64,000 nt of DNA from Cannabis sativa (Eukaryota > Streptophyta > Magnoliopsida > Rosales > Cannabaceae). Where the stretch lies: the NCBI RefSeq assembly GCF_029168945.1, contig NC_083610.1, forward strand, positions 69,555,580 through 69,619,579, read 5' to 3'. This document shows, piece by piece, positions 10,729-21,005 of this stretch (the stretch's first letter is position 1; every line of letters starts with the position of its first letter). The notes below the pieces were generated by a model that made no database searches, was not told the DNA's origin, and was given only the letters and a program-made list of their open reading frames with translations. The position numbers were made by a program, and so were the translations under genes.

Positions 10729-11652
10729 CTGAAAGATAGAAGATCTTTTCAGCGTGGTGAATGTGCAAAAACAAAATAAGTGACCTCACCTGCATATAAA
10801 ATATAAAATCGTCTTAGGGGGATGATTTGAATTCTTGCGAAAACCAATCATCCCACCAAGGTGCGAAAAAGTCAGGTGTGCGAATAGAAGAATATCTCAA
10901 AAAATGGCTAGGTGTATCCCAGTAACCTAAGCGACATGCGTTTTCGAGCATGACCCTGAAATGACTGGGAGACACCCACCGTTGCGAGGAACCTAACTAA
11001 TCACAACCTGCGAATATGTCACGCGTCTCCAACTGGCGATGTACCTCAAAAAACGGCTGGGAGAATCCCAGTGACTCAATGGACATACGTTCCTGAGAAT
11101 GACCCTGAAGTTACTGGGATACTCCCACCGTTTTGAGAAAATCTGTTAGCCAAAGAGTACGCTTATATCGGAACACTGGCGCATGCCACAAATGACTGGG
11201 CATTTCACAGTACTTCAAGGAACATATAATGGCATATATGAACATTGGGATACTGTGACACGCCCACCATTTGAAAGACTTAACCAATGTTCTCGCAATA
11301 AAATATACATAGTATAAAATCCTAAGGTTTAAAACAACGACTAGAAGTAATAAAGTCTCTGTGAAACTTAGGATAAGCAAACATGTGAGTATTCAAAGTG
11401 TTCATCCAAATACCCACGTGTATTCAAAAGATAAGGATGCGATTATTCAAACATTCTTCCTAAAGTTCACGGTTATGCAAATTTCAGGTCAATTTTTCTG
11501 AGATTACCCAGTTCTATACTGAAAAAACATAGCCCTATGTGCATTTCCTACAAGCATGTATTCCTAAAATCCCTCAAAATACCAAAACCCAGAAAAAAAG
11601 CAGTTTTGCATCTCAAACAGAAACCAAAAATGCATTGGAATTCGCAACTAAC
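10729..11652 (-). other. Predicted first intron of the Tat-A antisense gene
   Basis: The donor GTTAGT lies at 11652 (minus strand) and the acceptor TCTTTCAG is directly before the ATG at 10728. The 924-bp intron has no coding signal. It holds three tandem hairpin-forming repeats, listed separately. The splice sites are inferred from sequence only. Confidence 0.55.
10896..11273. repeat. Three tandem hairpin-forming repeats (period about 145-150 bp)
   Basis: Each unit has two inverted arms about 25 bp long around a 37-41-bp loop. Unit 1 arms are 10896-10923 and 10963-10988; unit 2 arms are 11045-11072 and 11113-11137; unit 3 arms are 11188-11212 and 11250-11273. The arms carry TCCCAGT against ACTGGGA, flanked by ACGG/CCGT. 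Loops of units 1 and 2 share ACATACGTT-like and ATGACCCTGAAG blocks. Several base changes in one arm are matched in the other (for example unit 3 CACAGTA/TACTGTG in place of TCCCAGT/ACTGGGA), which suggests that pairing is kept. Tandem repeats in the 3' untranslated part of Tat elements are known. Confidence 0.82.
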
Positions 11653-11805
11653 CTTTAGTTTTGGTAAGCTCCTGCGATTGCCCTCGATCACTTCTGAGAT
11701 TGAAGAGATTTTAGAAGGAGAGGCAGGAATCTGGGCAGAGTATGAAGGTTTCTTTGAAATCTCTGTAAAGGAGGGAAAAGGGAAGTTAAGAACGAGAGGG
11801 AAAAA
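11653..11805 (-). other. Predicted leader exon of the Tat-A antisense gene
   Basis: Pyrimidine-rich stretch (minus strand) between a TATA box at 11832-11839 and a GTTAGT splice donor. It contains no ATG, so it would be an untranslated first exon spliced to the exon starting at 10728. Confidence 0.45.
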
Positions 11806-11831
11806 TGAAGGATTTAGTTCGTATCAAAGGG

Positions 11832-11960
11832 TTTAAATACCCATATCCCTTATTAATTGGGATTACGACACGTGGCAGCAAGAATGCCTAAGGTCGCCCA
11901 ATCTAACGGCCAGCCATGGCCACACCTACACAAAAACCGAAGAGTTTCGTGACGTGGCAA
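11832..11960 (-). promoter_or_regulatory. Likely promoter of the Tat-A antisense gene
   Basis: On the minus strand a TATTTAAA box lies at 11832-11839, with a G-box (CACGTG) just upstream at 11869-11874 and another ACGTGGC-type motif near 11950. ACGT-core boxes bind bZIP factors in plants. The position upstream of a leader exon and the aORF fits an own promoter for antisense transcription. Confidence 0.5.
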
Positions 11961-12115
11961 CATAAATGCAATAAAAAGCAAAAATTACGGTCGTCATTTT
12001 TCGAAGCCCTCGAAGGGACAGCCAAAGGTCACCGCCTCGTGACAACCTTTCACCTGTCTCTCGCGTATAGTTTCCCTCGTGACCGCATTTGTCACATCGC
12101 AAAACTAAGGGCATG

Positions 12116-13000
12116 TGTTATAGTGGTATTTCTCTCACCTAGAAACTCGAGACTAGACTCCTGTTTGGAGGACACGTGTATTCAGATTTCCAATGAAAGC
12201 GGAGATGTCCATGAGAGACTCCTCGAGTTTAAACCTCGCCTGAGCTAGAGTCAGCAAAATAATGTGAGTATGACCAAAGTCTGATTGCATAACTGTAACT
12301 CGCATTATGTGGAACCAGAGAACGTATCCAACTCGCATGTATCAAGATATGTGCGGGTGTCCTTTCTATACTCCTGCAAAAACATAGAGATCGATTCTCT
12401 ATAATGCGAGTTGGTCTCGATGACCTGACAGCCTCGATAAACCAATATAGATTCGCATGTCTAGGTTCTAGCAGTTCATCATACGATGTCCATAGATGCG
12501 ACTATATAAGAGCGCAGACATCGTAAACTTAATTAAATGTTAGGTCTATCTTAAGCCCGCGAGCTTACACTAGAATATGAACAGTCAACTCGCATATTAG
12601 AAGACGCATACGTTGCTGTATCTAGTGAATAGAAATTGTTATTCATTTATTGATGTTTACGTTTTTAATTTAATTACTGTAAATCAATATGCAAACAGAT
12701 TGACAATGAATGCAATCCTTGTGTAACTAACTGGACACTTGCTTTGTATATAAAGGAGTGATCCACCATGAAATGAGACTTACGAAACTCTTGCTACAGT
12801 GGACTAAGCAGACCGTGATCTGACTAAACCAATATAATCCTTTGTATTCTTGTTATTTCCAGTTTTCTGTTAAGTATTTACGTTCCCAGCTCGAGTACTC
12901 ACAATTTTAGGTTGCATACTCGCAATTGTTCTTCAAACAATTTCCTCTTATTATTAGTATTATTATATACTTTCAGTGTTGCGAATTTTGCTCGACAACA
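12116..13000 (+). repeat. Tat-A 3' LTR (left edge uncertain)
   Basis: The right edge CGACAACA at 13000 is followed at once by Tekay LTR sequence, which marks the end of the element. A TATATAAAG box at 12747-12755 fits the LTR promoter. The left edge is a guess: TGTTATAG at 12116 follows a weak purine run. The distance to the antisense-gene TATA box resembles that in Tat-C. The 5' LTR needed to fix the edge lies outside the window. Confidence 0.45.
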
Positions 13001-13233
13001 AAATAAAATTTTAATTAATCACATTTTCCATAAACCTCGTTAATTAGCAACGAGCTGCACAGTACGTTTAAAAATCACGTAAACACGCCTATGCTAGTTA
13101 GGGTGTTACAATTTGGTATCAGAGCCGCCAGGTTGTCTTTCGAAGATCGTCACAACGTGTACAATCATCATCAGCAGTTAGCTCGTTCTACGGTTTAGTA
13201 AGCTTTTATTGCTTTAGTAGCTTATTTTAATTA
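13001..13233 (+). mobile_element. Tekay-type LTR end with primer binding site (fragment)
   Basis: The LTR end GGGTGTTACA (13101-13110) is followed by TGGTATCAGAGC (13114-13125), the complement of the 3' end of initiator-Met tRNA, and then leader sequence similar to that after 28058 and 57875. It is a stump of an old element interrupted on its left by Tat-A and on its right by another LTR fragment. Confidence 0.8.
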
Positions 13234-14030
13234 TTATGACAGAGTAACAGCCTATACTCAGCACGTTGGTCATACTCCAACTGCTAGTCATACTCTAGCC
13301 TTACCGATGTGTTATAGTAGCAGCCTATACTCGGTACGCTAGTCATACTCTAGCCTTACCGATGTTATACAACCAAATAGTACAGTACCATCGACCATAA
13401 TATCAGCCTATACTCGGTACGCTAGTCATACTCTAGTCGTACCGATGTGATACTGACTGATGGTACGAAGCCAACATACATATCTAATGTAATCTAACAG
13501 GCTTCCTAACATGCACGCTAAACATGTTAATACATATACATACTGTTATACTAATCTTACCTCGATTCCGAATTCAGGTGTGCCGGTCAACCTGAGTGAA
13601 ACGAACTGCTCGGCGAATTACAGGCTCCTAAACCACGATAATCATAACACTTGATAAGTGACACGCTAAATCACTTCCCGGGGACTTAAACTAGAAACTA
13701 AAAGTTTCCCTATCGATAAAAAGCATGGCAATACCCTAAACAACACAAAAATGGGAAGAACTAGGGTTCCCAATTTTTTCCCAATTGGTAGACCAGTTCT
13801 ACAACCGGAATTCCGGTTCTGGGAGGAACCCAGAATACCAACCAGAATTCTGGTTCCTACAGGCTATACTGAACCAGAATTCCGGTTCCTACAGGCTATC
13901 CTGAATCGAAATTCCAGTTCAGTGCAGGAAACTTAAAAAATTCATTTCTCAAACAAATCAACCCCAAACTTCATGCAACCTTCCAGACTTGTTCTAAATA
14001 TTGCCATCCAAACTTCATTCATCTTAGATA
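13234..14030 (-). repeat. Tekay-type LTR fragment, minus orientation
   Basis: It aligns in order with the minus-strand LTR at 49946-51878: the repeated TACTC/GGTAC-type motifs, then AGGTGTGCCGGTCAACC, GACACGCTAAA, CTATCGATAAAA and ACTAGGGTTCCC, then a palindrome cluster and AACCTTCCAGA. Both ends are missing, so this is a truncated LTR. The junction with the opposed + strand fragment on its left points to a rearrangement or a lost insertion. Confidence 0.72.
13803..13925. repeat. Palindrome cluster with AATT core in Tekay LTR fragment
   Basis: A perfect 16-bp palindrome AACCGGAATTCCGGTT lies at 13803-13818. Three weaker relatives with the same AATT core follow near 13850, 13872 and 13907. 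The cluster sits at the same LTR position as the clusters at 50893 and 56882. Confidence 0.85.
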
Positions 14031-14491
14031 TTGATATTTTTATATTTTTTTTTATGTATTTTACTTACTTTAATATATTTTTGTGTTAAATTCAAATAAT
14101 TTTAATATTTTGATAAGATAATTATATTAATATGTTTTATTTATTTACTTTATTTTATTAAGTGTTCATATAAATTCAATTTCTTACCAAAATATTTAAA
14201 ATATACTTTATTCATATATATTATATAAATTTTGCATTAACGTTTGTAAAATTTCATGAGTTCGCCGTTGAGTATAAGTTAAAAATAAATTTTATAATAT
14301 AATTTACCTATTAGTTTATAAAAAAAAATATTTTTGGCTACGAAATAATATTTTATCGTAGATATAAATAGATTTTATATTAAGTTCTTTCATATATTTA
14401 AGAAATAATCCTCCTATAATGGTAGAAAAAATATTAGAGAATCTAAGAACTTTTATAATTTACGTATAGTTATTTTTTTGTGCATGCACAT
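14031..14491. other. AT-rich flank left of Tat-C, no gene
   Basis: No coding signal. It contains a 24-bp near-perfect palindrome at 14338-14361 (CTACGA...TCGTAG). The last five bases, CACAT (14487-14491), are the likely target duplication of Tat-C (AACAT at 48537-48541, one mismatch). Confidence 0.55.
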
Positions 14492-15215
14492 TGTTGACCG
14501 AGGTTTTCGGCAACTAAATATCTAACGTAATAATGAGAGCTTAGGAATAATTAATGCGAGTAGTTTTTACGTGGCTCAGGCATTAATGAGCCGTAGTCCA
14601 CGAGTCTCTGTTATTAATGAGTGAGTATTTCTTATAAAGACTGTTCTTGGTGTCTTTTTTTCGATGCCCCTCACCAAAATTGGTGACGCGTATTTATAGC
14701 AATTGGAGGGAAGAAGAAAAGGAGTAACTTGCCTTTAAGTGCCAACTATGGGCATGCACAAGTTCCCAAAAAGTACAAAATAGGGCATGCATTACCTACG
14801 TAATAGGATATTTAGGTTTTAGGTGAGATTAGCCTTCATCCCTTCTTGATTGATGTGATTCTTCAAAACAAAGCCGTCACTAGCTCCCTTGATTATCGTG
14901 TAATCGTCCAAAGTCGGTTTTATGACGTCTGACACGTCCTCTTATGGGTATTCTCAAACGTTTGCCCATGGCACATTAAATGCAAAGTGACTGTTCAACT
15001 CTAGCTTTACTGGCCCGGAGAAGCTCGTTCGCGCTTCAGCTCCCGGAGAAGAAGATGGGCATATTTGCTCATGTCTGAAAGCTGGCCACTGAACTGTACT
15101 TATTGATTCTTGAGGAGATTTGGGTGTCTTCAACTCATCTTCGAGTGATGTGCCTATACCTGCCACATGTTATATACAACAGTCGCCACATATATTGGGA
15201 ATAAGCGGGGCAATA
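14492..15215 (-). repeat. Tat-C 3' LTR
   Basis: 724 bp, matching 47852-48536 along its length. It has an extra segment of about 45 bp near 14655-14700 that is missing from the other copy. The outer end begins TGTTGACC and the inner end is GGGGCAATA (GGGGCAACA in the partner). The polypurine tract lies next to it at 15216-15227, which identifies this as the 3' LTR of a minus-strand element. Confidence 0.85.
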
Positions 15216-15663
15216 TTTACCCCCCAAGTAGACTTGTAAACCGTCTCCTTTATCAATAAATGCAATGACACGTGCCTCGGGTGTGGGTAATATTTACGAT
15301 CGCCATCATTGGCCTTTATTTCTTTTGCAGGCAATGATTCATTTCCCGCCTACTGACAGACCCTTCCATCAATGTCGGTGTCAAAGAGGTACTCAAACGT
15401 TTCAATCGCCCTTTTCCTTCATCATGCTCTTTCATCTTATCTGTTGGATCAAGGGATTCGCGAACCCCCACTGTACGATGGTGTTCACTCGACATTGCCT
15501 CGCACCCCAAATGGTCTATAAAAGCCAACACTTCCCCTAACTAGGTGATTTCTACTGCCCTTCAATTTCCAGATTTTCAAACCCATTCGACAAAATTCTA
15601 GACGCCCTTAATTTTCTCTTTCTCTTCCCTCGCCGTTGTCAAGCAAAGTATTACCATCACACA
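15216..15663 (+). promoter_or_regulatory. Tat-C polypurine tract and antisense-gene promoter
   Basis: At 15216-15227 the minus strand reads TTGGGGGGTAAA, the polypurine tract that primes plus-strand DNA. On the + strand a G-box (CACGTG) is at 15269-15274 and a TATAAAAG box at 15517-15524. A pyrimidine-rich leader then runs to the ATG at 15664. This is the likely promoter of the antisense ORF, placed just inside the 3' LTR. Confidence 0.6.
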
Positions 15664-18600
15664 ATGCCTTCGCCCTCACCTTGCCTTTATTGTGTAAGTT
15701 CTTTCTGCATATGTATATATTCCTTTTCATCTGCTAGGGCAAGTAATGATAACAATGTGTAGGTATATTTGCTTTGTTTATTTTCTTCGAAAGGATGGCC
15801 ATGGTCGTCGTTAGTGTAACGCCTCCTTTGGTGGGCGTTCGATTGACGCGTGTCTTTCTTTATGACTACAGTATGTGTCCATTATTTTCATTATGCACGT
15901 ATTGCTTCTCTTCTTTTATTTTTTGAAAATATGGTCGAAATCAGAGGGTTTTTCGTATGCCCCTTTCTGGCAGTTCAAAGTTGCTCTTGCACACCTATAT
16001 TTTTTCTTTGATTTCCTTGTGTTGCTTGGATATTTTGCACCCGATGTCTGTCTTTGTGAATCTTTTGATTCCTTTCGATAGTCATCCGGTGGGGGCCTCT
16101 TTCCAGCAGTTACGGGACCCCCATTCCCATTTTTAACTTAGGGTTTAATGTGGGGGCTAACTGCAGGATTTCTTATTTTCTTTTCAGATGAGCGAAGTCC
16201 TTCGCGATCTTCACAAACATGGTGTCCTTGGGTTCGACCAAGAAATCCTTAATCTCCACAAAGCTTACTCTATGTCCCTCCCCGTAGCTACCGGAGGAAA
16301 ATCTTGCAAGAAGGGGCCAAAGAAGCTAGCCACCTTGGAGGAGGTTATGAAAGGCCTGATCATTTATAAGAAGTTCGCGTGCCGTTCTAATGGTTGGGAG
16401 GCTGACGAACTCTATTCAACATTGATTTGTGCCCATCAACTGGAGAAAATTGTCACTGTAGTTGGGACTAAGCCTTCTAGCTCTGGAGTATACCACCGTC
16501 TTCCGAGGACAAGGAGACGCCAAACCACAACTACAACAGCTTCAGAGCCTGGAGCCAGACTCATCTTATGTCTAGGGCCATGCTACCCCTCCAAGATTAC
16601 TTCATTGACTTCCTTGTTTTTGTTAGATTTTCACCGTACCAGCTGATTCCACAAGCGTACTGTCTGTTATTAGGCCTTCTTATTTTTTATGTTGCCAGGG
16701 GCTAGGCTGCACCCAGCTCTACTGAAATTTTGTATTTTTATGAACTATTTTCGGTCCCTAAAAAGGGGGACAAGTTTAAGGATGGCTTTTACAAACTTTA
16801 GGCCCATCCGGTCAACGAGACTCCGGTACCCTTTAATTTTCAGAGTAATGTAAAGGAGTATCGCCAAAGGTTTTTCTTATCTTCCGCGTTCAAAGACTTC
16901 GAGCGATCTGATCTATTAATAGACTGGGTCAGGATCCCCCCATGCATCGTACTGCCCCCACCCAACTCTTCCTAAATCACGCACAGGTTTTTGCCAATTA
17001 CAAGAAGGAAGACTTGAATGTGGGTGATCTGGTAACGATGGTCAACTGGAGGAGGGCCATGTTGATTCTAGAGAGTTAGTTTGTCGATGACTTCAACTTG
17101 TCCAAGGTCCTTTGCCCCAATGCCTAGATAAGGTGTTCTAGGCGGACATTATTTCATCCGCAGAAGATAAATATAACAAGTATAGATATAAGAGGGAGCA
17201 GGATTCTCGCGTATGCTTGCCTGTAGGTTGCCTCCGGGAGGGTCTCCCGGGAGGAGGCAGGGAAGGAAAAAACTCTAGTTCGGCCTAAATTTCTGTTCCT
17301 AGTCTCAAATTCGGAGCCCTTGGGTCAAGTACCTCTGGGGCCTGTAAGTCTCCTTTGAATATTCACTTTGCTCTTTCTATCCAGGACTACGCTAACTTAA
17401 GGCTAGTGGAATTCGATAAAAGATTGTATAAATTTTAGATGCCCCATTCTCGGTGGGGTGATAATGCCAACAACTTTTATTTCTCTAACTTAAGTCCTTT
17501 CTTAAGTCGGTCGCGGATGGGCTCTGGTCTTCCTGTGCCAATCCTTTTGGACCATTCCTCCTACCTAAACTCAAGGTTATTTCTTCCTTCAGATAGCTTT
17601 TTAGAAGATGACGACACCAGCTTTTTAATTTATGAATTTTCTAGGGCAAACTCACAGCCCCGAGCTAGACATGCCGAAGCACCCTCGAGTAAGTATGACT
17701 GTTGGGGGACCTACCGTTCAAGCTATCAGGAACTAGGAGGTGGTTTTGATTGATGAAGAGGAAGAAGAGGTGGTTCCTCCACTTGACCAAAAGCGTAAAA
17801 GCATTGCTTCTGAGCCAGACTCTTCAAAGAAGCTGAAGAGGGTTGCCACGCCGGGCCATAGTGTCGATTCAGGGATTCCCTCTGAGATTGACGAGTATCC
17901 CGCCCCTCCAGGCATCCTTCTGACCCCTGCCCATCCCGACGAGGAAAGGGTCCAACTTCGCATCGCCAAACATAATTACACAGTCGAGGAACTGTCCAAA
18001 GGTGACGCTGAAGCAGAGGCCCTGAAGAAATGGCTGGGGGAAGCTTAAGATGGGCCTTTTCGAGGCGAGTATACTGGAGATGTATGGGATCTGAACATAG
18101 ATCCCATGATAGAATGGTTTAAGCTCTTTGTGGGCCCTAATCTGGCACCATTTGCCTCGGAGATGGTAAGTCACTTCACTGCTGATTTAACCGAACTCCC
18201 CAAGAAAAGGTATGCAGCCTGTGCTTCCTCCAATCCCATCTATCAAATCTAGGACATGACTGTTGCCTTAACTGCGGTAAGTATCAGTTCTCCACACCTC
18301 TTTTTTTATACTTTATTTTCAAAGTTCCAACCTTATTCTTCTTTGTTGCTAGATTTCTGCGGAGGCAGTCGACTTCCAAAGAGTTTGATCGACTAAGGGT
18401 TCAACGTGTCAGAATTCGGTGGCATGGACGGGGTTATGAGGAGGCTCAGGGAGTCGAAGGACTGGCTCGGGAGGAGAAAGCTCTCATGGAGCAGAATCAT
18501 CAAGCGGCATTGAAGGCCAAGGACGATATCCTTGCCTCGGGAAGGAAGGACTTATGGGATACAAAAGAGGAAAACTAGGAACTCGTCGTGAAGCTCAGGT

Positions 18601-18930
18601 CTCTAGAAGAGCTACACCAAACTGACTTTGAGACAACAACCAATATGACTGTTTAACTCAAGGAGCTTCGTGAATTCCGGGATCAAACTCAAAAAGAGGT
18701 TGCCAAGGCTGTGAGGGAGGCTTTACTGGCTCCAGTTACTTACAAGCACTGTGAGAAGCGCTTTGAAGATGAGGTGTTCATGTGCTGGAAATCCAACAAG
18801 TTTCGAACCTCGTCTCCACTTCTTTCCTGATCCTGAGGCCGTTGTGGCTTGGTTTTGGGAGAAGAATCAGAAACTGGAAGCTATCCTAGCCGAGCCCAGG
18901 GGTCCCTGTTTACCTCCACGAGTCGATTAA
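15664..18930 (+). pseudogene. Tat-C antisense ORF (aORF), decayed
   Basis: A short first exon 15664-15693 (MPSPSPCLYC) ends at a GTAAGT donor. The acceptor TTTTCAG at 16187 is followed by ATGAGCGAAG, the same start context as in Tat-A, and the two exons are in frame. The Transposase_28-like domain shows as MLPLQDYFIDFLVF and FSPYQLIPQAYCLL (about 16581-16665), but in a different frame from the exon start. Frameshifts or stops lie near 16500 and 16700 and at many points after. The middle part has an acidic run (about 17745-17770) and a KRKS basic patch. The C-terminal part is a charged helical, coiled-coil-like stretch (18400-18790) ending PPRVD at 18930. Its role is unknown. Confidence 0.72.
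15694..16187 (+). other. First intron of the Tat-C antisense gene
   Basis: A 494-bp predicted intron with donor GTAAGT and acceptor TTCTTTTCAG. It contains inverted-repeat arms AACGCC/GGCGTT (about 15819-15840) and TGGGGGCC/GGACCCCCA (about 16091-16126), so structured elements occur here as in the Tat-A intron, though the sequences differ. Confidence 0.55.
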
Positions 18931-19288
18931 TTAAACCCCTCTTCTTTTCTTTTCTTTTATATTTCACTTACTTCCCCCCCTTTAAGATAATATTTTTATG
19001 TTTGTATTTATTATCTTTATTTTTTGTTAGGGGAAACACTATTATGGCCCGACCCCAGGCCTTTTGCTATTTATATTGTAGACAACTTATATTATAAGTT
19101 TATATCTATTTTTCTTTTCTTATGTCTGGCATGTCTCTGCGCATATCTTATGCCTTAGTACCCTCTAACTGACATAAAAAGGGACTTTTTAGGTTACTTA
19201 ACTTAAATTTATGTGGGATAATACATATACTTTATCTGCCACAGGTTAACTTACAAAATAAAGATGAATTTAAATACTAAACTCCTAA
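18931..19288. other. Tat-C spacer between antisense ORF and integrase ends, no gene
   Basis: T-rich then AT-rich DNA between two convergent genes. I see no coding signal. Both transcripts would terminate here. Confidence 0.5.
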
Positions 19289-20740
19289 CTATTGATAGTA
19301 TTTACGGAGTTGGTCAACATTCTAGGCTCTAGGTACTATGGATCCATCCATTCTCTTTAGCTTATAGGTCCTGGAGCCTATTTTATCTTCCATTTCGTAT
19401 GGACCTTCCCAATTTGGCCCAAGTACCCCACTCTTGGCTCCTGCGAGACTGAAAAAATCCTTCTAAGGACTAGATCACCAACAACAAACTTTCTATTTTT
19501 GACTTTGGAAATAAAGTATTTTGCCACTTTCTTTTGATAAGCTGCCATGCGTATTTGAGATTCCTCCCGGAGCTCATCTACTAAATCCAACGCTTCTTGC
19601 AGCAAGGCTTGATTTGTTGCTGGATCGTAAGTGGCTCTCCTGTGAGACGGGATTATAGCTTCCACTAGTACCATGGCTTCGCATCCGTACACCACTGAGA
19701 ATGGGGAGTGTCCGTTTGTGGTTCTTGCAGTGGTCTGGTAGGCCCATAACACGCGTGGCAGTTTTTCAGGCCAATTATTTTTTGAAGACAAGAGTTTTTT
19801 CTTTAGGGTGACCTTGAGTACCTTATTGACAGCTTTCGCTTGTCCATTTGTTTATGGTCTTGCGACTGCAGAGAAACTTTTGATAACTTCGTGTTGGTCC
19901 CAGAAGTCCGTGAATTCATCATAGTCAAATTTTTTTCCGTTGTCTGAGACTATTTTGTGAGGCAACCCATATCGACATACGATGTTCCTTATGACAAAGT
20001 CCAAGGCTTTCTTGACATTAATGGTCTTCATAGGTTCAGCCTCTGTCCACTTTGTGTAATAATCCACTGCCACTATGGCATATTTCACCCCACCTTTTCG
20101 CGCGGGTAGGGACCCAATGAGATCTATTCCCCAGACCGCAAAGGGCCATGGGCTAGTGATTAAAGTAATTTCATTGGGTGGGGCTCTTAGGATATTTGCA
20201 AACCTCTGGCATTGATCACACTTAAGGACATAGTCTATACATCCTTTCTTCATTGTGAGCCATAAATACCCTTGTCTTATTATTTTCTTTAAGAGGCTTG
20301 GTCGTCCGGTGTGGTCTCCGCAGAATCCCTCATGGACCTCATGCATGATCCGTCTAGCTTCAGGATCTGACACACACCTTAAATATGGCATGCTAAGCCC
20401 CTTTTGATAGAGAATGCTATTGACCATTAGATATCGGTGAGCTTGGTACTGTATCTTTCTGGACACAGTCCTTTCTTGAGGCAGTTCTCCTATCGTTATG
20501 TACCTAATGATAGGGTCCATCCAGCCCGACCCTTGTTCATTAGTACCCACCGCTTCTTTGGTCCTAATGCTAGGTTCCATAAGGTGTTCGACAGGTACCA
20601 CCCCTAGCTTCTCTATCTCACTATCGGAGGCAAGCTTGGCCAGGCAGTCTACATGGGCTTTTCTTTCTCGTGGAATTCGTTCCACTTTGTACTCCTTAAA
20701 ATCTTACAGATTTTCCCTAACAACTACTATGTAAGCGACC
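19289..20740 (-). pseudogene. Tat-C integrase
   Basis: The N-terminal zinc finger region shows HEVHEGFCGDHTG and CDQCQRFAN (about 20330-20210). The core has WGIDLIGSLP (about 20130-20100) and IVSDNGKKFD (about 19950-19920), so two catalytic Asp residues are present. The third motif reads NGQAKAVN at about 19845, with Lys where the catalytic Glu belongs, and a stop replaces Gln just before it. The C-terminal part continues from 19791 (YGCEAMVLVEA, VGDLVLRR), with a frame change near 19440 and one stop (Trp to stop) before the natural end KYYQ at 19289. Clearly inactive. Confidence 0.85.
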
Positions 20741-21000
20741 ATCTATTCTCCCCGGGTTTAATATTCCCCTGATACCTAGTTGACCACCAGTTGCAAGTCA
20801 CTGTACATTTCTACCCTGTTGGCCCCTATAGCCTTAGCCAATTTTAATACTGTTATCAGGGCTTCAACTCGGCCTCGTTATTAGAAGCAGAATGTGAACC
20901 TTAGGGTAGCATGGAGTCTTAGCCCGTCAGGAGAGATCATTGCTATTCTGGCCCCAATCTGTTTTCATTTGATGCCCCATCAACATATACCTTCCATATA
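20741..21000 (-). pseudogene. Tat-C second RNase H, N-terminal remnant
   Basis: The minus strand reads WKVYVDGASNENRLG at about 20998-20955, the start of the Tat-type second RNase H, followed by several stops and traces of ASNNEAE. It is cut at 21000 by the copia insertion. The preceding part of pol resumes at 38084. Confidence 0.75.
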
Positions 21001-21005
21001 GGCAC

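Larger units (their letters stand above)
1..13000 (+). mobile_element. Tat-lineage Ty3/gypsy retrotransposon (Tat-A), 5' end outside window
   Basis: The coding order is gag, protease, RT, gypsy RNase H, a second (archaeal-type) RNase H, integrase, then an antisense ORF and a 3' LTR. The second RNase H and the antisense ORF between pol and the 3' LTR are known hallmarks of the Tat lineage (Ogre/Retand group). The window opens inside gag, so the 5' LTR and primer site are missing. Pol changes frame at about 1720, 1945, 2085 and 4315, so the copy is dead. A PIF/Harbinger element occupies 4569-8041. The right end is taken as CGACAACA at 13000, where Tekay-type LTR sequence begins. This implies that Tat-A was inserted into an older Tekay LTR. 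Confidence 0.85.

Noticed and set aside
13234..13480. Repeated TACTCGGTACG motifs as a CRISPR array
   Set aside because: Spacing and sequence are irregular, the context is a plant LTR, and the same subrepeats occur in the other Tekay LTRs.
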